From positions 186,001 to 250,000 of the forward strand of contig JABCRI010001478.1 in NCBI GenBank assembly GCA_015143295.1: 64,000 bases of DNA, in the 5' to 3' direction. A program made the position numbers and the translations under genes. Within the stretch, counting starts at the first letter, position 1, and every line of letters begins with the position of its first letter. The notes below the pieces were generated by a model. That model was not told the DNA's origin. It saw nothing but the letters and a program-made list of their open reading frames with translations, and ran no database searches. The DNA comes from Tetracentron sinense (taxonomy: Eukaryota; Streptophyta; Magnoliopsida; Trochodendrales; Trochodendraceae). This document shows, one piece after another, positions 46,921 through 58,452 of this stretch.

Positions 46921-47039
46921 CACATTAATAGATTTCAAGCAAGAAAATACATAAGTATAGGTAGCATGTTGTACAAACAAGCAAACATATCATATAATAG
47001 TAATCATTCACAACTTGAAGAATTTGGCACTCTAGCGTA

Positions 47040-48240
47040 CCTTACACAACATCGTCAGATGCATGTGCGTCCCGTTCGGTCATGAAAAAGATCCAGCCTT
47101 GGTTTGCCAGGAGAGGCAGCCGTGTCGACTATGAGGGCCTCGATGCCTGTGAAGACCCCTGCTGAGAAGGCTACCAAATCGAGGGTTGTTTCCTTGAGAC
47201 TAGGATGGCAACTATCGGCGGGGACAATCTAATCATGTGGCCCTAGTCACCACAGTGAAAGCAACCACCGGACAGCTTCTAACACTCTCCAATCACCTGC
47301 CTCCTACCACAATGAGCGCATACCTCATAAGAGAATGTAGAGGGCACCGGGCGAGGCACCTGCGTAGTCACCAGGCGTGAAGCATGTGGAGCAAAAGGGC
47401 AAGAAGCCTGCGGTGTCAAGTAAGGCCTCTACGACTGTGTTGGCCTTGGAGGCTAGTATGGGGTAGTCTTACCCCTCTTCTTCGGCGGTGCTGAGCTATT
47501 GGACTAGCCTCTAACACTCTCACTTCTCTTGAAGAATTCCTCTGAATTTGTCTCCGCCAACTGTGCATTATCCATGACCTCCATATAGGTCTCATGCCTA
47601 AACATAGAGACCCTATCCTTAATATAGGCCTTCAACCCCCTCTCAAACTTTCGGGCCTTTATAGCCTCTGTAGCAATCATATGCGCAGCGAATCTAGACA
47701 ACTCCGAAAAATTGGCGTCGTATTCGGCCACCGATAAATTACCTTGCTCCAAGGTAATGAACTCAACTTCCTTCTTCTCTCTTATTCCTACCGGGAAGTA
47801 CTTCTTGTAGAAGACGTCTAGAAATTTTCCCCAAGTCCACTCTTGACCTAGTCAGATCTAACCCTGAGTCCTAACAGCGGACCTCCACTAATGGTCGGCC
47901 TCACCTTCTAGTATAAAGGCGGCCCAGGTGACCCTCTCTGCCTCAGTGGGAAACAACACTGAGAACAGCTTCTCCAGCTGACTGATCCATGCCTTTGCCA
48001 CTAATGGATCAATGCTACCACAAAATACCGGAGGCCTCATCCTCTGAAATGCCTCTATTCCTGTTAGCACTCTATTTGGCAGAGCAGAAATGAGTGCCGC
48101 AGTAGGAGGAGTAGCAGACTATCTGACTATCAGCATGGCCAATGTCTCCACTATCGAAGCAAAAGCTAGAGCCATGTCAGGCAGTGCATCACCTGCTGAA
48201 AGAGGTGATCCATTACTCCTCGTATGGTATCCACGACCCC
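47040..48240 (-). pseudogene. Tekay gag (decayed)
   Basis: Frames at 47888-48070 (FQRMRPPVFCGSIDPLVAKA, WISQLEKLF) and 47504-47752 (LEQGNLSVAEYDANFSELSR, FAAHMIATE, KARKFERGL) carry the retrotransposon gag domain. Around 47255-47335 CAHCGRR...C and CFHCGD.GHM remain from the zinc knuckle. Stops near 47885, 47830 and 47500 interrupt it. Confidence 0.88.
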
Positions 48241-48583
48241 GTGTGTCACGTCTCTTGACTTAGTTCTGAGAATAATAACAACCATGAATCTAACTTGAAA
48301 ACCAAATTTATTTCAATAACAATTTCAACAATCACTTAATATTTGATAAGTACATAATAATACACTGAGGTATACATTGCAATAGTATAAGCATACAATT
48401 TGTGTTTCTAGCGTAGGACACTAAGCTCGGTTGGGGTTCCAACCGGTTATGGACTTAAGACTAAATAATTAGTCTATGCTTGGAATACAACTCTTTTCTT
48501 AAACCTAATGCCTTGTTTCAATCATGGTATCAAATCCTAAATGACTCTAAGGAAATCTAATGCCTAGGTTTTGACATCAAAAC
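48241..48583. other. Tekay leader region
   Basis: This 340-bp stretch lies between gag and the 5' LTR. I could not find a primer-binding site on the minus strand next to the LTR. No coding sequence was seen. Confidence 0.5.
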
Positions 48584-50624
48584 TGTTGTGACCCAAAATC
48601 CCCCTTAGGAGTTTAGGAGAATTTGGCTTATGACTTGACTTACCATATCAACTATCCTGCATTATAACAAAGCATACTACAACGGAAGCTAACAAATTTT
48701 TTTTTTATATAAATGATTGTATTCCAAGAGTTATACACAATAACAACATGACTAAATGTAAGAGTGGACATGGCCACCCATCAAAATACAAAACTCTCTC
48801 TTTTAGTAATCATCCTGATAGGGTCAACTATCTAAGCCTTTAGCCTACACTTGAGGCTCTAATGCAGGCTCCACATGAGGCTCCTCCTCACCATAGTCGT
48901 CCTCGATCCATGGATTAGGAGCATAGATATTGAACGATATACCTGCTAACATCAAAATGTACGGCTGAGTATTGAAATACTCAACGAGTACAAGCTACTA
49001 GCTAACAGTGATATAATACAATTCATAGCATACTCGAAATTTAAACAATACATTCATGTGCATGCAAGAAACCCAAGTGCAAAATCCTCATTTAAATCAT
49101 ATGTGCATATTACATAGATCATACTTGAAATTAGTTTTTCGTGTTTTCAAAACTTTATTGTCGTGTTTAAGAAATTTTCTTGTCTTGTTCTTGTCGCATG
49201 GGAATCATGATTGTCTTTTCTTTTTTTTGTTTTTGTCTGAATCATACTTGTCTTGTCTTGTTCTTGAAGCCAGATATTAGTGCCCTTGAAACTACTTGAA
49301 AGTCAGGTATGTAAATACCCCTCATCGAAATACTTGAAGAAACTTGAAGCCGGGTGTGTAAACACCCTTCATTGAAATGAAAAAAGGCACACTAATATCC
49401 TTGAACAATCCAAAGTTTGACATTATCATTCTTGTTTGTTTTTTCTTGATGCCAGATATGACATATCTTTGGATATGCCCTATCCTTGGCCAACCCAAAG
49501 TTTGGCATTATCATTCGCTCGTGGAATCACTTGTCTTCTGGTTTGGTTTACTTTCAATTACTTGTATTTAGAAAATCTCGGTCATGCAATACATGCTTGT
49601 GCATAAAGGCTTTTGTGAACATCGTGCTATCATAGGAAAACTTAAAGAAATCACATGTTGGAATTGAAAACTTAGTTACATTCATGAAATACCTTTAAAC
49701 ATGCAGTCATAGTCATAGGGCATCATTAATGTAGCATACATTGCATCAATCATGGATACTTAGCCTATTACATCCATAACATACTTTATAGTCCATACAT
49801 TTTAGGGAAACATGATTAATTTAGAAAATAGGAACTACTCATACCCAAATCTCAACATTCATGCTTTAAAAATCTAGGTTATCACTAAATCAACTAGTAA
49901 GGTATACTTACTTGGCAAAGGCCAAATCTTGGCTTGAGAGATGACTTGGACACGGACTTGAGCTTGAGGATGAGGATCCACGCTCGTTGAAGAAGATTCA
50001 AGCTTGAGAAAGCTTTGGAAGCAAGGATCAAGATCCTCATTTGATCTCATATGAAACCCCCTTTTGGAACCCTAGTTTTTCTCAATTTTCCTCTCAAAAT
50101 GTTTCTCTCTAAGTGTTAGAACCCTTAACTCCTCGAAATTTGGGTATATATAGAGTTAGGGTTACCAAAACTCGAAAATACCCTTCACGCGTAACTATTC
50201 CCGATTTTTGCACATTTGACTCATCGACGAGTGGGTTCCATTCGTCGATGAGTGGTCTCACTCGTCAACGAGTTTGGGTCTTCCTACAGGATTCGTCGAC
50301 GAGTGGGGTTCTGAAATTTCCCCAACTCACTGTTTAGATGACTCGTCGACGAGTGAGAGTGCTTCCTTTGCAGTCAACGAGTGACTCCATTTTTGCTATT
50401 TTCTCACTTAGACTCCTTTCCTACTTTGTTTTTGACACAAATAAATCATAAAAGAAAATACTCTAAGACTCCCTTACATGCTACAATGCATTAAACACTA
50501 AATTCAAATGCCAAAATCTTTTCTTCATTTCATGAATTAAAACCATAAGACTTTAGGTTTTTTACAAGAATAGTGCATTGACACTATTCACATGAACAGT
50601 GATTATGAGAACCGGGGTTTTACA
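48584..50624 (-). repeat. Tekay 5' LTR (full length)
   Basis: 2041 bp, starting TGTTGTGACCC and ending GGGGTTTTACA. It contains the 588-bp part missing from the 3' LTR, including the CGTCGACG cluster. CpG-to-TpG changes at the start (TGTCGCG to TGTTGTG) suggest cytosine methylation decay. Confidence 0.92.
50217..50391. repeat. Cluster of ACTCGTCGACGAGT palindromes in LTR U3
   Basis: Six variants of ACTCGTCGACGAGT, a perfect 14-bp palindrome, occur within 175 bp: at about 50220, 50240, 50260, 50285, 50340 and 50375. The block lies 230-410 bp from the U3 end of the Tekay 5' LTR. Confidence 0.8.
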
Positions 50625-50893
50625 TCTCTCATAAGAAAGGCCACACCCTACCATTGGAGCAAGCATCGGGAGTGTTAACCAACTTTTTTCATCTTTTGAT
50701 GCCTTCGTGGTGAATCATAGAAATAAAAGATTCAGCTCTAATTGCTTGGGCTGCGTTTGTTTATCAAAAAATTGCAATGTAAAGGAAATGAAAATAAAAA
50801 ATCAGTAAAACTTTGAAGTTTTAAAATTTTATTCTATTATTATTATTTCTTTTCTTTTCTTTTCTTGCTAATTACCAACGGGTGAACAATAGA

Positions 50894-51029
50894 TTTTTTT
50901 TTTCTTGGCACATGTCATACCAGTTCAGTTCTAGTTAATGAGTGGGCATATTAATCACCACACTCCTAAGAGACTCGAACATGAGTCTTCCCTAATGAGG
51001 ACACACTTTACCACCAGAATAACCAAAAC
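50894..51029 (-). mobile_element. tRNA-derived SINE
   Basis: Read on the minus strand there is an A-box-like CTGGTGGTAAAGTG, then the B box GTTCGAGTC about 40 bp later, and a poly-A tail that shows as poly-T at 50894-50903. The target duplication was not resolved. Confidence 0.65.
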
Positions 51030-51468
51030 ATAAGGTTATTTTAGCTTTTTATGCACTACCAGACTTGCCTAAACTTTTTCTCTTCTTCATCATAATAAGC
51101 GGCTGCTTTTTGATGGACCATACTTAAATGGTTTTTAATCATGCAAATTATGTGGGTGGAAACCCGCCATTCATACTCCTGTGGTTAATTGCTTGAATTT
51201 GAACTTTATTCGAATTAAGAATTTAACAAGCAGTTCATGTCACTAATTTGACGATTTGGATCTTAGAGCTATGTCCTGAATTGAATTCATATCGATTTTA
51301 AAAATTGAGTACAAACCTAAACCACCAGCCTCATTTGAGCCATGATTTTCTCTACTGGCAATTTGTCGAAGAATAGATTTAGGGTTCGGGGAATTGGGAG
51401 TTTAGGGTTGTGGGGTCAACATATCAAATTGATTTCTAGGAACATTGAATTCTCCTCGTCGTATCAGA

Positions 51469-51715
51469 TAGAGGAGTATCCAACCTGAGCCAGCTTGAAG
51501 GCTCAGCTCAACTCAATCAAGCCGAGTTCAAGCTAAAATTTTTGGTTCAATTGAGCCGAGCCGAGCCGATTTTTCCGAAACGTGTTCAAGCCGAGTTCGA
51601 GCCAAGCTGCCAATGTTTGTTTGATTTGGCTCGGCTCAAAGCTCGATTCAACTTAAATATTATATAAAATAATATATACTATATATATATATATATAATT
51701 ATATAATAAATAATA

Positions 51716-51765
<50 letters not shown>

Positions 51766-51978
51766 TTTTTATTTAAAAATAAAATTTTAATAAGTTAAGC
51801 TGAGTTTGAGCCAAGCCGAGCTTGAATCAATTCGAGCTCGAGCTCGAGCTCCAAGCTATTTGTATTCTAGCCAAAATTTTTGAGCAATAGTTCAAGCCGA
51901 CCTGAGCTCAAGCCTAGATTAAAACAGTTCAAGTTGAGCCGAGCTGAGCGAAGCTCGGTTCAACTCGAATACACCCTA
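51469..51978. mobile_element. hAT-type MITE, 510 bp
   Basis: The ends are TAGAGGAGTATCCAACC and CTCGAATACACCCTA. The 8-bp duplication is GTATCAGA (51461-51468) and GTATCATA (51979-51986), with one mismatch. The interior GAGCCGAGC repeats and AT-rich core match 36181-36697. Confidence 0.85.
51721..51760. repeat. (AT)20 microsatellite
   Basis: An uninterrupted 40-bp AT dinucleotide run in the core of the MITE, preceded by shorter AT runs from about 51661. Confidence 0.95.
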
Positions 51979-52087
51979 GTATCATATTATATTAGTTATA
52001 TACTTATATTTGTGTCCCGGCTTTGCAGATGGCTAGCGATATTATAGCGAGACCTTTCTTTTTTTGGTTCATTGGATGCCCACGTGG

Positions 52088-52546
52088 ATGCCTGAGATCC
52101 ACACTCGGGCACCGCTTTTTAGGAGTTGATGCGTGGAATGATGTTCCACTAAGGAGGTGATAACATGCATCTCGTATGTTATCATCATGTGTGCTCTTTG
52201 ACACCCATTAACTGCTGTTAAGATTCATCCATCCTTAGGGTTAAATAATCTAATCTTAATTTTTATAAAAATATCTTGAAAAAATTAGCCACAAGAATGA
52301 GCGAAATCATAACCAGGTTAATTTTTAATTTTTTTTCTTCTTCTAAAAACCAAGGTTAGATTATTCAACCTAGGTATGAGTGAATCTTAACTACTCTTAA
52401 TGGATGTCAAAGAGGACATGTGACAAGCTTGTGAGCATTTTGGTGTACAACTCAAAGGAATGTGCAATTCATGTTATCACTCCTCTAGTTAAATGCCTTC
52501 CCACACATGAGCTGAAGAGTGGTGCCTGAGTGTGGATCTCAGGCAT
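52088..52546. mobile_element. Fold-back element, 459-bp hairpin
   Basis: The left arm (about 52088-52255) begins ATGCCTGAGATCCACACTC and the right arm ends GAGTGTGGATCTCAGGCAT. The arms pair over about 170 bp with indels, including GTGATAACATG, CTCTTTGACA.CCATTAA and AATAATCTAA. An AT-rich loop of about 110 bp remains. It is non-coding; the target duplication is unclear. Part of the inner sequence recurs near 35640-35800. Confidence 0.8.
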
Positions 52547-52663
52547 TTGCTAGAGGTAAAAAATTATAACCATTAGAGGGAAAAATAATGAAACCCCATC
52601 AAAAGTTAACGAGTCAAGGGTGTGCCAAACTATATAGCATGTGCTATACTTTGTCAAAGTATA

Positions 52664-52815
52664 GCCTAGTGGGTGTAACATAGTGGTCGAAGGACGAACT
52701 GTGAACCGGGAGGTCTCTCGAGATCGAATCTGGGCTCTCCCCAATATTAGATATATGGGCTGTGAGTTTACCTATGCATCACGTGAGACTAGTCTGATAG
52801 TCTACCAAAAAAAAA
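52664..52815 (+). mobile_element. tRNA-derived SINE
   Basis: The A box TAGTGGTCGAAGG (52681-52693) and B box GAGATCGAATCT (52720-52731) have tRNA-like spacing. The body ends in poly-A at 52807-52815. CATCACGTG.GACTAGT near the 3' end is shared with the copy at 52820-53038. Confidence 0.75.
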
Positions 52816-52819
52816 GTGA

Positions 52820-53038
52820 GGTGGTGGTTGAGTAAGTAATAATTCTTCACAGGGCAGAGCCATGACCATGATATCTCCCATTCAGAAATTGGGGAATTGA
52901 ATAGCTTTTAACTTGAAGAACGAATCATACACCTGAAGGTCTCGAGATCGAATGTATGAGTTGGGGGTTTACTTATGCATCACGTGGGACTAGTTTGAGT
53001 ATGCCCCGGATACCCATGTTTAACCCCCCAAAAAAAAG
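52820..53038 (+). mobile_element. Second, degraded SINE copy
   Basis: Shares CTCGAGATCGAAT (B box, near 52942), GTTTACTTATGCATCACGTG and GGACTAGT with the previous SINE, and ends in poly-A (53030-53037). The 5' part with the A box is not recognisable. Confidence 0.6.
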
Positions 53039-53519
53039 AACATTTTTTTTTGTTCCAAATGCTATAATTTGTTGCACTAGAACAAGAAATGGAACACCAT
53101 TAGAGATGCTCTTAGGACATACTACCGTACCTGACCCATTGACGCTCTTAACCAGCTTTTTTCATCTTTTAAATTTTGATGCCTTCGCGGTGAATCATAA
53201 AAATAAAAGATTCAGCTGTAATTGCTTGAGATCCGTTTATTTAGCAATAAAATGCAAGTGAAATGAAAGAAAAAAAAAATATAGAAAATAAAGAAAAAAT
53301 TGGTAAGAAATAAGAAATGCATGCGCCTCTTGGAAGGGTCCTATTTTATGCTTAGGCGTTGTTAATTAAACATGGAAAAAATGGGGGCAAAAAAAACCCG
53401 TTCCCAATTGAAAAACCAGTCGATTCCATAAGGGACTCAATTCATGCAACTTGCTTAGACTTGGGCTTCCAGGGACACCCGTAATCGTCAGTTCTCTTTG
53501 AATATGAAAGAGTCCTAAG

Positions 53520-54430
53520 TCCTAAGAATGTCACTCAGTTCGAGTCCATCATTCTTTGCTACGTCATCTACAAGATTATTGCTAAAACTCTTGCTAACAG
53601 ACTCCAAAAGTGCTAAATGAATTCAATTCATATAGAGTGAACAATGCGCCTTTGTTCCCATTCGGCTCATACATTATAATATTTCAAACGAAAAGCAAAT
53701 GGTCGAACTTGTTTCCTGGGCTTAAAACTGATATGAACAAAACATATGACCGAATTGAATGATGTTTTTTGATGCAAGTTATGCAGCAAACGGGGGTTTA
53801 GTGTAAAATGGATCTCTTTCATTGCTTAATGCCTCTCCATAGTCTCTTATCAGGTCTATGACTCATTTGCTATTTGATAATGACGATATTGTGACGTGTT
53901 TGCCCATGCATCCCTAACGAGGCTAATAACACCAGAAAAAATCCTTCAGCGATATTGCAAAACATCCATGCAAGTCATAAACTTCCAAAAATTGAGAATA
54001 GATTATCAAAAAAAAAAAATTGAGAATATTTTTTAGTCGAAACACACCATCCAGACACTCTGATGGCTCCCAAAAGCCCGGACTAATGGGAAGAGCGCAA
54101 TTTAAGTATTTATCATTTGACACATAACACACTCCAAGGTGCTCTCTCGTATCCTATGGGATTCGATGTTTGAAATGATATTTGGGCTCCTGCTCAGATG
54201 CAACAGTCAAAACCCCCGCACTGTCCTTACCAGAAGGTATTAGATCTGATCACTCCTGGAAATACCTGGAATCTTGAAGTGATCAGCAACATTTTCTCAG
54301 ATAACATCTCTTCCATGATCTTGAATATTTCTCCTCCCACATCCCTGGTGCTTGACAGACCATATTGGATGTGGTATTCAAAAGGAAAATTCACAGTTAA
54401 GTCGGCCTATAGAAGGGTGCTTGCTTAAGG
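53520..54430 (+). pseudogene. LINE ORF2 remnant (L1-type)
   Basis: The plus strand reads LCYVIYKIIAKTLANRLQKC (about 53555-53615), matching the RT motif R.ISLCNV.YKIIAKVLANRL of plant L1 elements, then LGLKTDMNKTYDRIE near 53725-53760. Further on (54205-54425) come TWNLEVISNIFSDN and WYSKGKFTVKSAYR, from the region before the C-terminal zinc finger. Large parts are missing and stops are frequent. Confidence 0.75.
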
Positions 54431-55284
54431 GCTACGACATTTTCCCCTGCCACAACCGTGGCCAAGTTGCAGCTCCAGCCTCCCCATCAACATTGGTGGA
54501 TGATCAAGAAAACCATGACCTTTCCCAATTTTTTTTTGGAAATGGTCCTGGAAGAATCTCGATCTGTCATTTTTCATTTCCATCCTCACGAAGAAAAAGT
54601 AAAAAATTTATGTAATATGTGATCCCGATGCAAAGACAAGATCCAAAAGAACTTCCGAGAATTTACAATTGTAAGGTTTGTTGCCTTGAATTCTCGTCAT
54701 AGTATATATATCTCATTTCTTCCCTATATTTGGGAATATAGGGCACCGCCAACCCAACATCACCGGTTCTTGAAGACGGTCAACATTGCAACGGTATGCA
54801 TAACAGTGGTCATCAAATTCAGTATTATGGCCCACTAATCCAAAATGATGAAAATTCAGAGTAGCAACGTGGAAGATAAAGTTTTTTTTTTCCAGTTTCT
54901 CCCTTACTGGTCCATCATCCAAATTGGAAGGAAACTTGATATGCAGGTATCATCCAAATCAATTCCTATGTACAATGGAAGTTGTTGATCATTATGCAGA
55001 AAAATTAGCAATGTTAATACCTTAAGAAAGAACAATCAACACTAACACTTGCAATCAACTCTTTAGCATCAATTCACCACTCAAATAAGTTCACAAAATG
55101 CTACCCATCTACTAAAATCTGATTACCTCCATCTATTTCTGAGATCATGGAACAAAATACAGTGAAATCCAATAGAAACTGTAAAATATCTCATGCAAGC
55201 AAACCCATGAAATGCCCTCAACAATCCAGATTACAAAGAAATAAACTGAGTTTACCCACAAACACCAAAAAATAGAGATCAACT
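54431..55284. other. Intergenic DNA and RABA2 3' region
   Basis: No gene motif was found. The right part (about 55000-55284) lies directly after the RABA2 stop codon and probably holds its 3' UTR. Confidence 0.45.
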
Positions 55285-55767
55285 CTAGGACGAAGAGCAG
55301 CATGGCTTCTTCGTGTCTGCCTCTGACCCTGCAACTAAAATTGTCTTCCCTTCTTTTACACTGGCCTGTGCCGGCTCCTCTGAAGAGAGAGATTTCTTAC
55401 TAATTATCCTGTATATCTCTGCAAGGATTGTCTGGAAAGACTTCTCAACATTTGTTGCTTCAAGAGCAGAGGTCTCAATGAATGACAGACCTTCCTTCTC
55501 AGCATAGCTTTGAGCATCCTCGGTGGAAACCCCACGGAGATGCTTCAGATCAGTCTTGTTTCCAATAAGCATGATCACGATGTTGGAGTCAGCATGGTCC
55601 CTCAGCTCCTTTAGCCACCGACTGACATTTTCAAATGTCGTTGGTTTTGTCACATCATACACTAGAAGAGCTCCAAGGGCGCCCCTATAGTAGGCACTGG
55701 TTATTGCTCTGTATCGCTCCTGCCCTGCTGTGTCCCATATCTGTGCTTTTACAGTCTTTCCCTCAAC
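55285..55767 (-). CDS. RABA2: RABA2 small GTPase, last exon (exon 1 outside window)
   Basis: A 483-bp open exon, phase 0, with an acceptor (TATTCAG on the minus strand) at 55768. It encodes 160 residues, starting [20 protein letters not shown], then [58 protein letters not shown] and ending KKPCCSSS. Switch II (WDTAGQE), NKTD and ETSA are intact, and the CC pair is the prenylation site. The tail and [20 protein letters not shown] match plant RABA2a/b. The single intron after the interswitch LxVEG position is usual for RABA genes. Family role: Rab11-type traffic from TGN/early endosome to plasma membrane and cell plate. The P-loop and switch I are in exon 1, which is not present up to 64000. 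Confidence 0.92.
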   Translation of the reverse strand, partial: VEGKTVKAQIWDTAGQERYRAITSAYYRGALGALLVYDVTKPTTFENVSRWLKELRDHADSNIVIMLIGNKTDLKHLRGVSTEDAQSYAEKEGLSFIETSALEATNVEKSFQTILAEIYRIISKKSLSSEEPAQASVKEGKTILVAGSEADTKKPCCSSS

Positions 55768-58181
55768 CTGAATAAAAAGGAAATGATATAAGATTCAAAT
55801 GCATGTTAAAAAGAAATAGATATACCTTAGACGCAACCAAAACTGCTCCATTTGCAGAAATAATTGTATTAGCATGAAGAAAACAAAAACTTCTTATTTG
55901 TCAGACCCATCAGATAAAATATGCCAACAAAGAAATGACATCTGAAATGATCAACTTAGTATGACAACATATCAGTGAATAGGAAAAGAGAAGTTGCCAA
56001 CTTCCCCATCTACCATATTCATTTCACAATACAGAATCACAAACCCTAGATAAACCCCAAAACACTAGAAAATGGATATGGAACCTTAAAACCTAAAACC
56101 CAGATAAATTAGAACTTAAGAGCATGTTCGGCTGCAGGGTAGCACTTGGCCTGGTCAGGATACGAGATTAGATAGTTTGACTTGCAGATGTACAAGGGAT
56201 AAGGTATACTATCCACAAATGGTAAGTTCTTATTTGATGTTTATTGGGGTGCTGATGAAAATGTTAGAATGTAGTGCCAAGATTGAGCTTTCTGTTAGTT
56301 ACAAGGGAAAACTAACCGACGATATCCTACATGAGTGTCGATGTTTCTGGATTTAGCAGAAAATCGGGAAAGTTCTCACATATTATAAATTATTTGCCGA
56401 TCCACCACCTTGTCCTCCAACTCCTGAGTAAAAAGGTGTGCCACATGCAATCTTATAGAGAGTGGTGAATAGACAACACTCAGCTTCTATTAGCACCAGT
56501 TGCTTCCAGTGTGCAATCTGAGAGTTCTGCAACAGTAGTCAGTAGATCATGCTGTAGTATTTCCACAAATGTTTCATGGGTGTGTGCTGTGTTTTATCTA
56601 ACATGGGACTAGCTGTAGAGCATGTTGCTACTAATGGGTCTATTTTCTTGGTTGGTGCATAGAAGATTCTCTAAGCGCATGTCAAATCAAAGATTATTGT
56701 TCTATTAAGTGGTACCAGAGCCACAATGATGGGGAAGGACGGAAATCTGAAAGGAGGGTCCTCCAAAGTCAGATCATAACAAAGGTAAATTTGAGTGTTC
56801 AATCTAAAAATGATATGAGCAGAAATGTAATATAGAGAAGGCTAGCAGAGCCAAGAGGTTTTACTAGTCTACTTGTTATTCAAGAACCTGATTTGGTGTT
56901 TTGAGGTGACCAATTAGGTGATTGAAGCAGTATGATCTGGGTAAAGCATCTTGGTGATTAGGTTTGAAGTTTATTTGAAGTGGAAATCTTTAATGTATGA
57001 GAATGCTCAAATGGTTACTCTGTTTTCTTTTCTATAAATAGCATTTTCCATGTTTTTTGGGCTGGTTATGGCAGTGTGTTTACTTCAAATCTAAAATGCT
57101 AAGTATTATCTTGATAACTTCAAGATAAATAAATCTCAGTTAGTTCAAGATTCAAAAATCCTGCAGGAGTTCAAGGTTGAGTGAAAAGAATTTCTATCCG
57201 CATTTGGGAGCATGTGAAAAGAGTTGGTCCATAAATCATATGGTCATACTAAATGTGGCAGCAGTTGTGCTAAAGATTTTCAGGGGGTGCTAAAGCAACT
57301 GCAATGTCTCATGAACTATGATGGTGATCTGCTCCAACCAAAAATGAGTTACATGGAACTCTGTCCCAAATTTGAAGTTTCAGGGAACTTACAAGTGTCC
57401 GAAGATCAGAAAGTTGCACTGAAGGTTTATTGTGTTCATGAAATTTTGTTTAAAGAGGAGGTTTCGGAATTTCTGTTAAACCAAAAATTTCATTATCTCG
57501 TGTATATGCGCATGTTAGGTAATAGCAACTCAATAAAAACTGGAAAAACAAGTCGGGTACATAGGTGTTCTCAGGGCAATTGCTAGAAAATGCCAAAACT
57601 AGTGAAATGTTTTCAATATGTGATGAGGTTAATATTACATGACAAGAGCTCTAAAGATAAATGAACTAGAAGTCTTTTGAGTAAACAGAACTGCAGGAAA
57701 TCCTTAAGTAGGTTTTGTAAAGTTGTTCCTATTTAGAATCAAAATGTGAAGTGTTTTCTGGAAATCTTTTCCTTGTAATAAACAGTTTGAACGTGTGGCC
57801 CTATATAGAGTAGTTTTCTTCAAGATAGAAGGCGCGTTGAGAAAATCCTCTCAATGTTGGGTTAAAGATTTCCTCTGCGGCCTTGGAGCTCTACTTATCA
57901 TACTTTATCATCTTTATAAAAGCTTGATTTGATTGATTATTTATTCTCTACAACGTGGATGCTTATGAAGGGACTATTAGTGACGTGTTTCAATACAAGT
58001 TCATGTGTTTTGGCATGATCGGGTCATATAATACTTTTCATGAGCTGTGTTAGATTGTAAGGAGGTGTCTTAACATGGAACAAAGAGTTTCCAAGAAAAA
58101 ATTAGCCAATCTCTCCATCAACTCAGAAGGAAAACTGACCCCATAAAGAAGCGCTCAGGTAACAAAATGGGTTTGCTGCAA
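55768..58181 (-). other. Probable RABA2 intron 1, first part
   Basis: Lies upstream of the RABA2 last exon on the minus strand. No P-loop or switch I coding sequence was found on the minus strand. It includes a copia LTR/primer-site remnant at 56264-56720. A 120-residue plus-strand frame at 57224-57586 has no recognisable motif and probably is chance. Confidence 0.5.
56264..56720 (+). mobile_element. Copia-type LTR end with primer-binding site
   Basis: AAGTGGTACCAGAGCCA (56708-56724) matches the initiator tRNA-Met primer-binding site of copia elements (TGGTATCAGAGC). The 450 bp before it begins TGTTAGAATGTAGTGCC and fits an LTR, but without a second copy its start is a guess. Downstream no copia protein could be read. 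Confidence 0.5.
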
Positions 58182-58275
58182 AAACCCTCCCTTTCAAACT
58201 ATTCAGGGATAGGACCAAGTCAGTTGAGAAACCCTCCCTTTCAAACTATTCAGGGATAGGACCAAGTCAGTTGAG
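58182..58275 (+). repeat. Perfect tandem duplication, 47 bp x 2
   Basis: The unit from AAACCCTCCCTTTCAAAC to GACCAAGTCAGTTGAG occurs at 58182-58228 and 58229-58275 without mismatch by eye. Confidence 0.95.
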
Positions 58276-58452
58276 AATTCTATGGGAGTTCATGCCAAGG
58301 GGGGGATAAGGCTTGAAATAGATGAAATGGATAAGAGAATACATCATTCACAATTCTTCATTCTTCATTCGATTTCTTTCAAAGTTCATGGGGTTTTAGA
58401 CAAGGAAACGCCTCTCCCTTTCCACTCACCATGGTGATGGCCGATGGGGTCA

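Larger units (their letters stand above)
37350..50624 (-). mobile_element. Tekay/Del-type Ty3/gypsy retrotransposon
   Basis: The LTRs (37350-38812 and 48584-50624) begin TGTCGCGACCC/TGTTGTGACCC and end GGTTCTACA/GGTTTTACA. An exact duplication TCTCT flanks the element (37345-37349, 50625-50629). The inner minus strand encodes gag, protease, RT, RNase H and integrase, then a chromodomain-type tail and a polypurine tract next to the 3' LTR, in the order of Tekay/Del chromoviruses. Total length is 13,275 bp, of which about 4.7 kb is two later solo-LTR insertions (39062-41531, 42813-45035). Stops and frameshifts make it inactive. Confidence 0.93.

Noticed and set aside
48525..48537. TGGTATCAAATCC, resembling an initiator-Met primer-binding site
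   Set aside because: It lies on the plus strand, while the surrounding Tekay element is on the minus strand, and it is 47 bp from the LTR.
52681..52731. A and B boxes suggesting a tRNA gene
   Set aside because: No cloverleaf could be formed; a longer body and poly-A tail identify a SINE.
57224..57586. 120-residue plus-strand frame near a copia primer site
   Set aside because: No gag or other domain could be recognised, and composition does not differ from the surrounding DNA.
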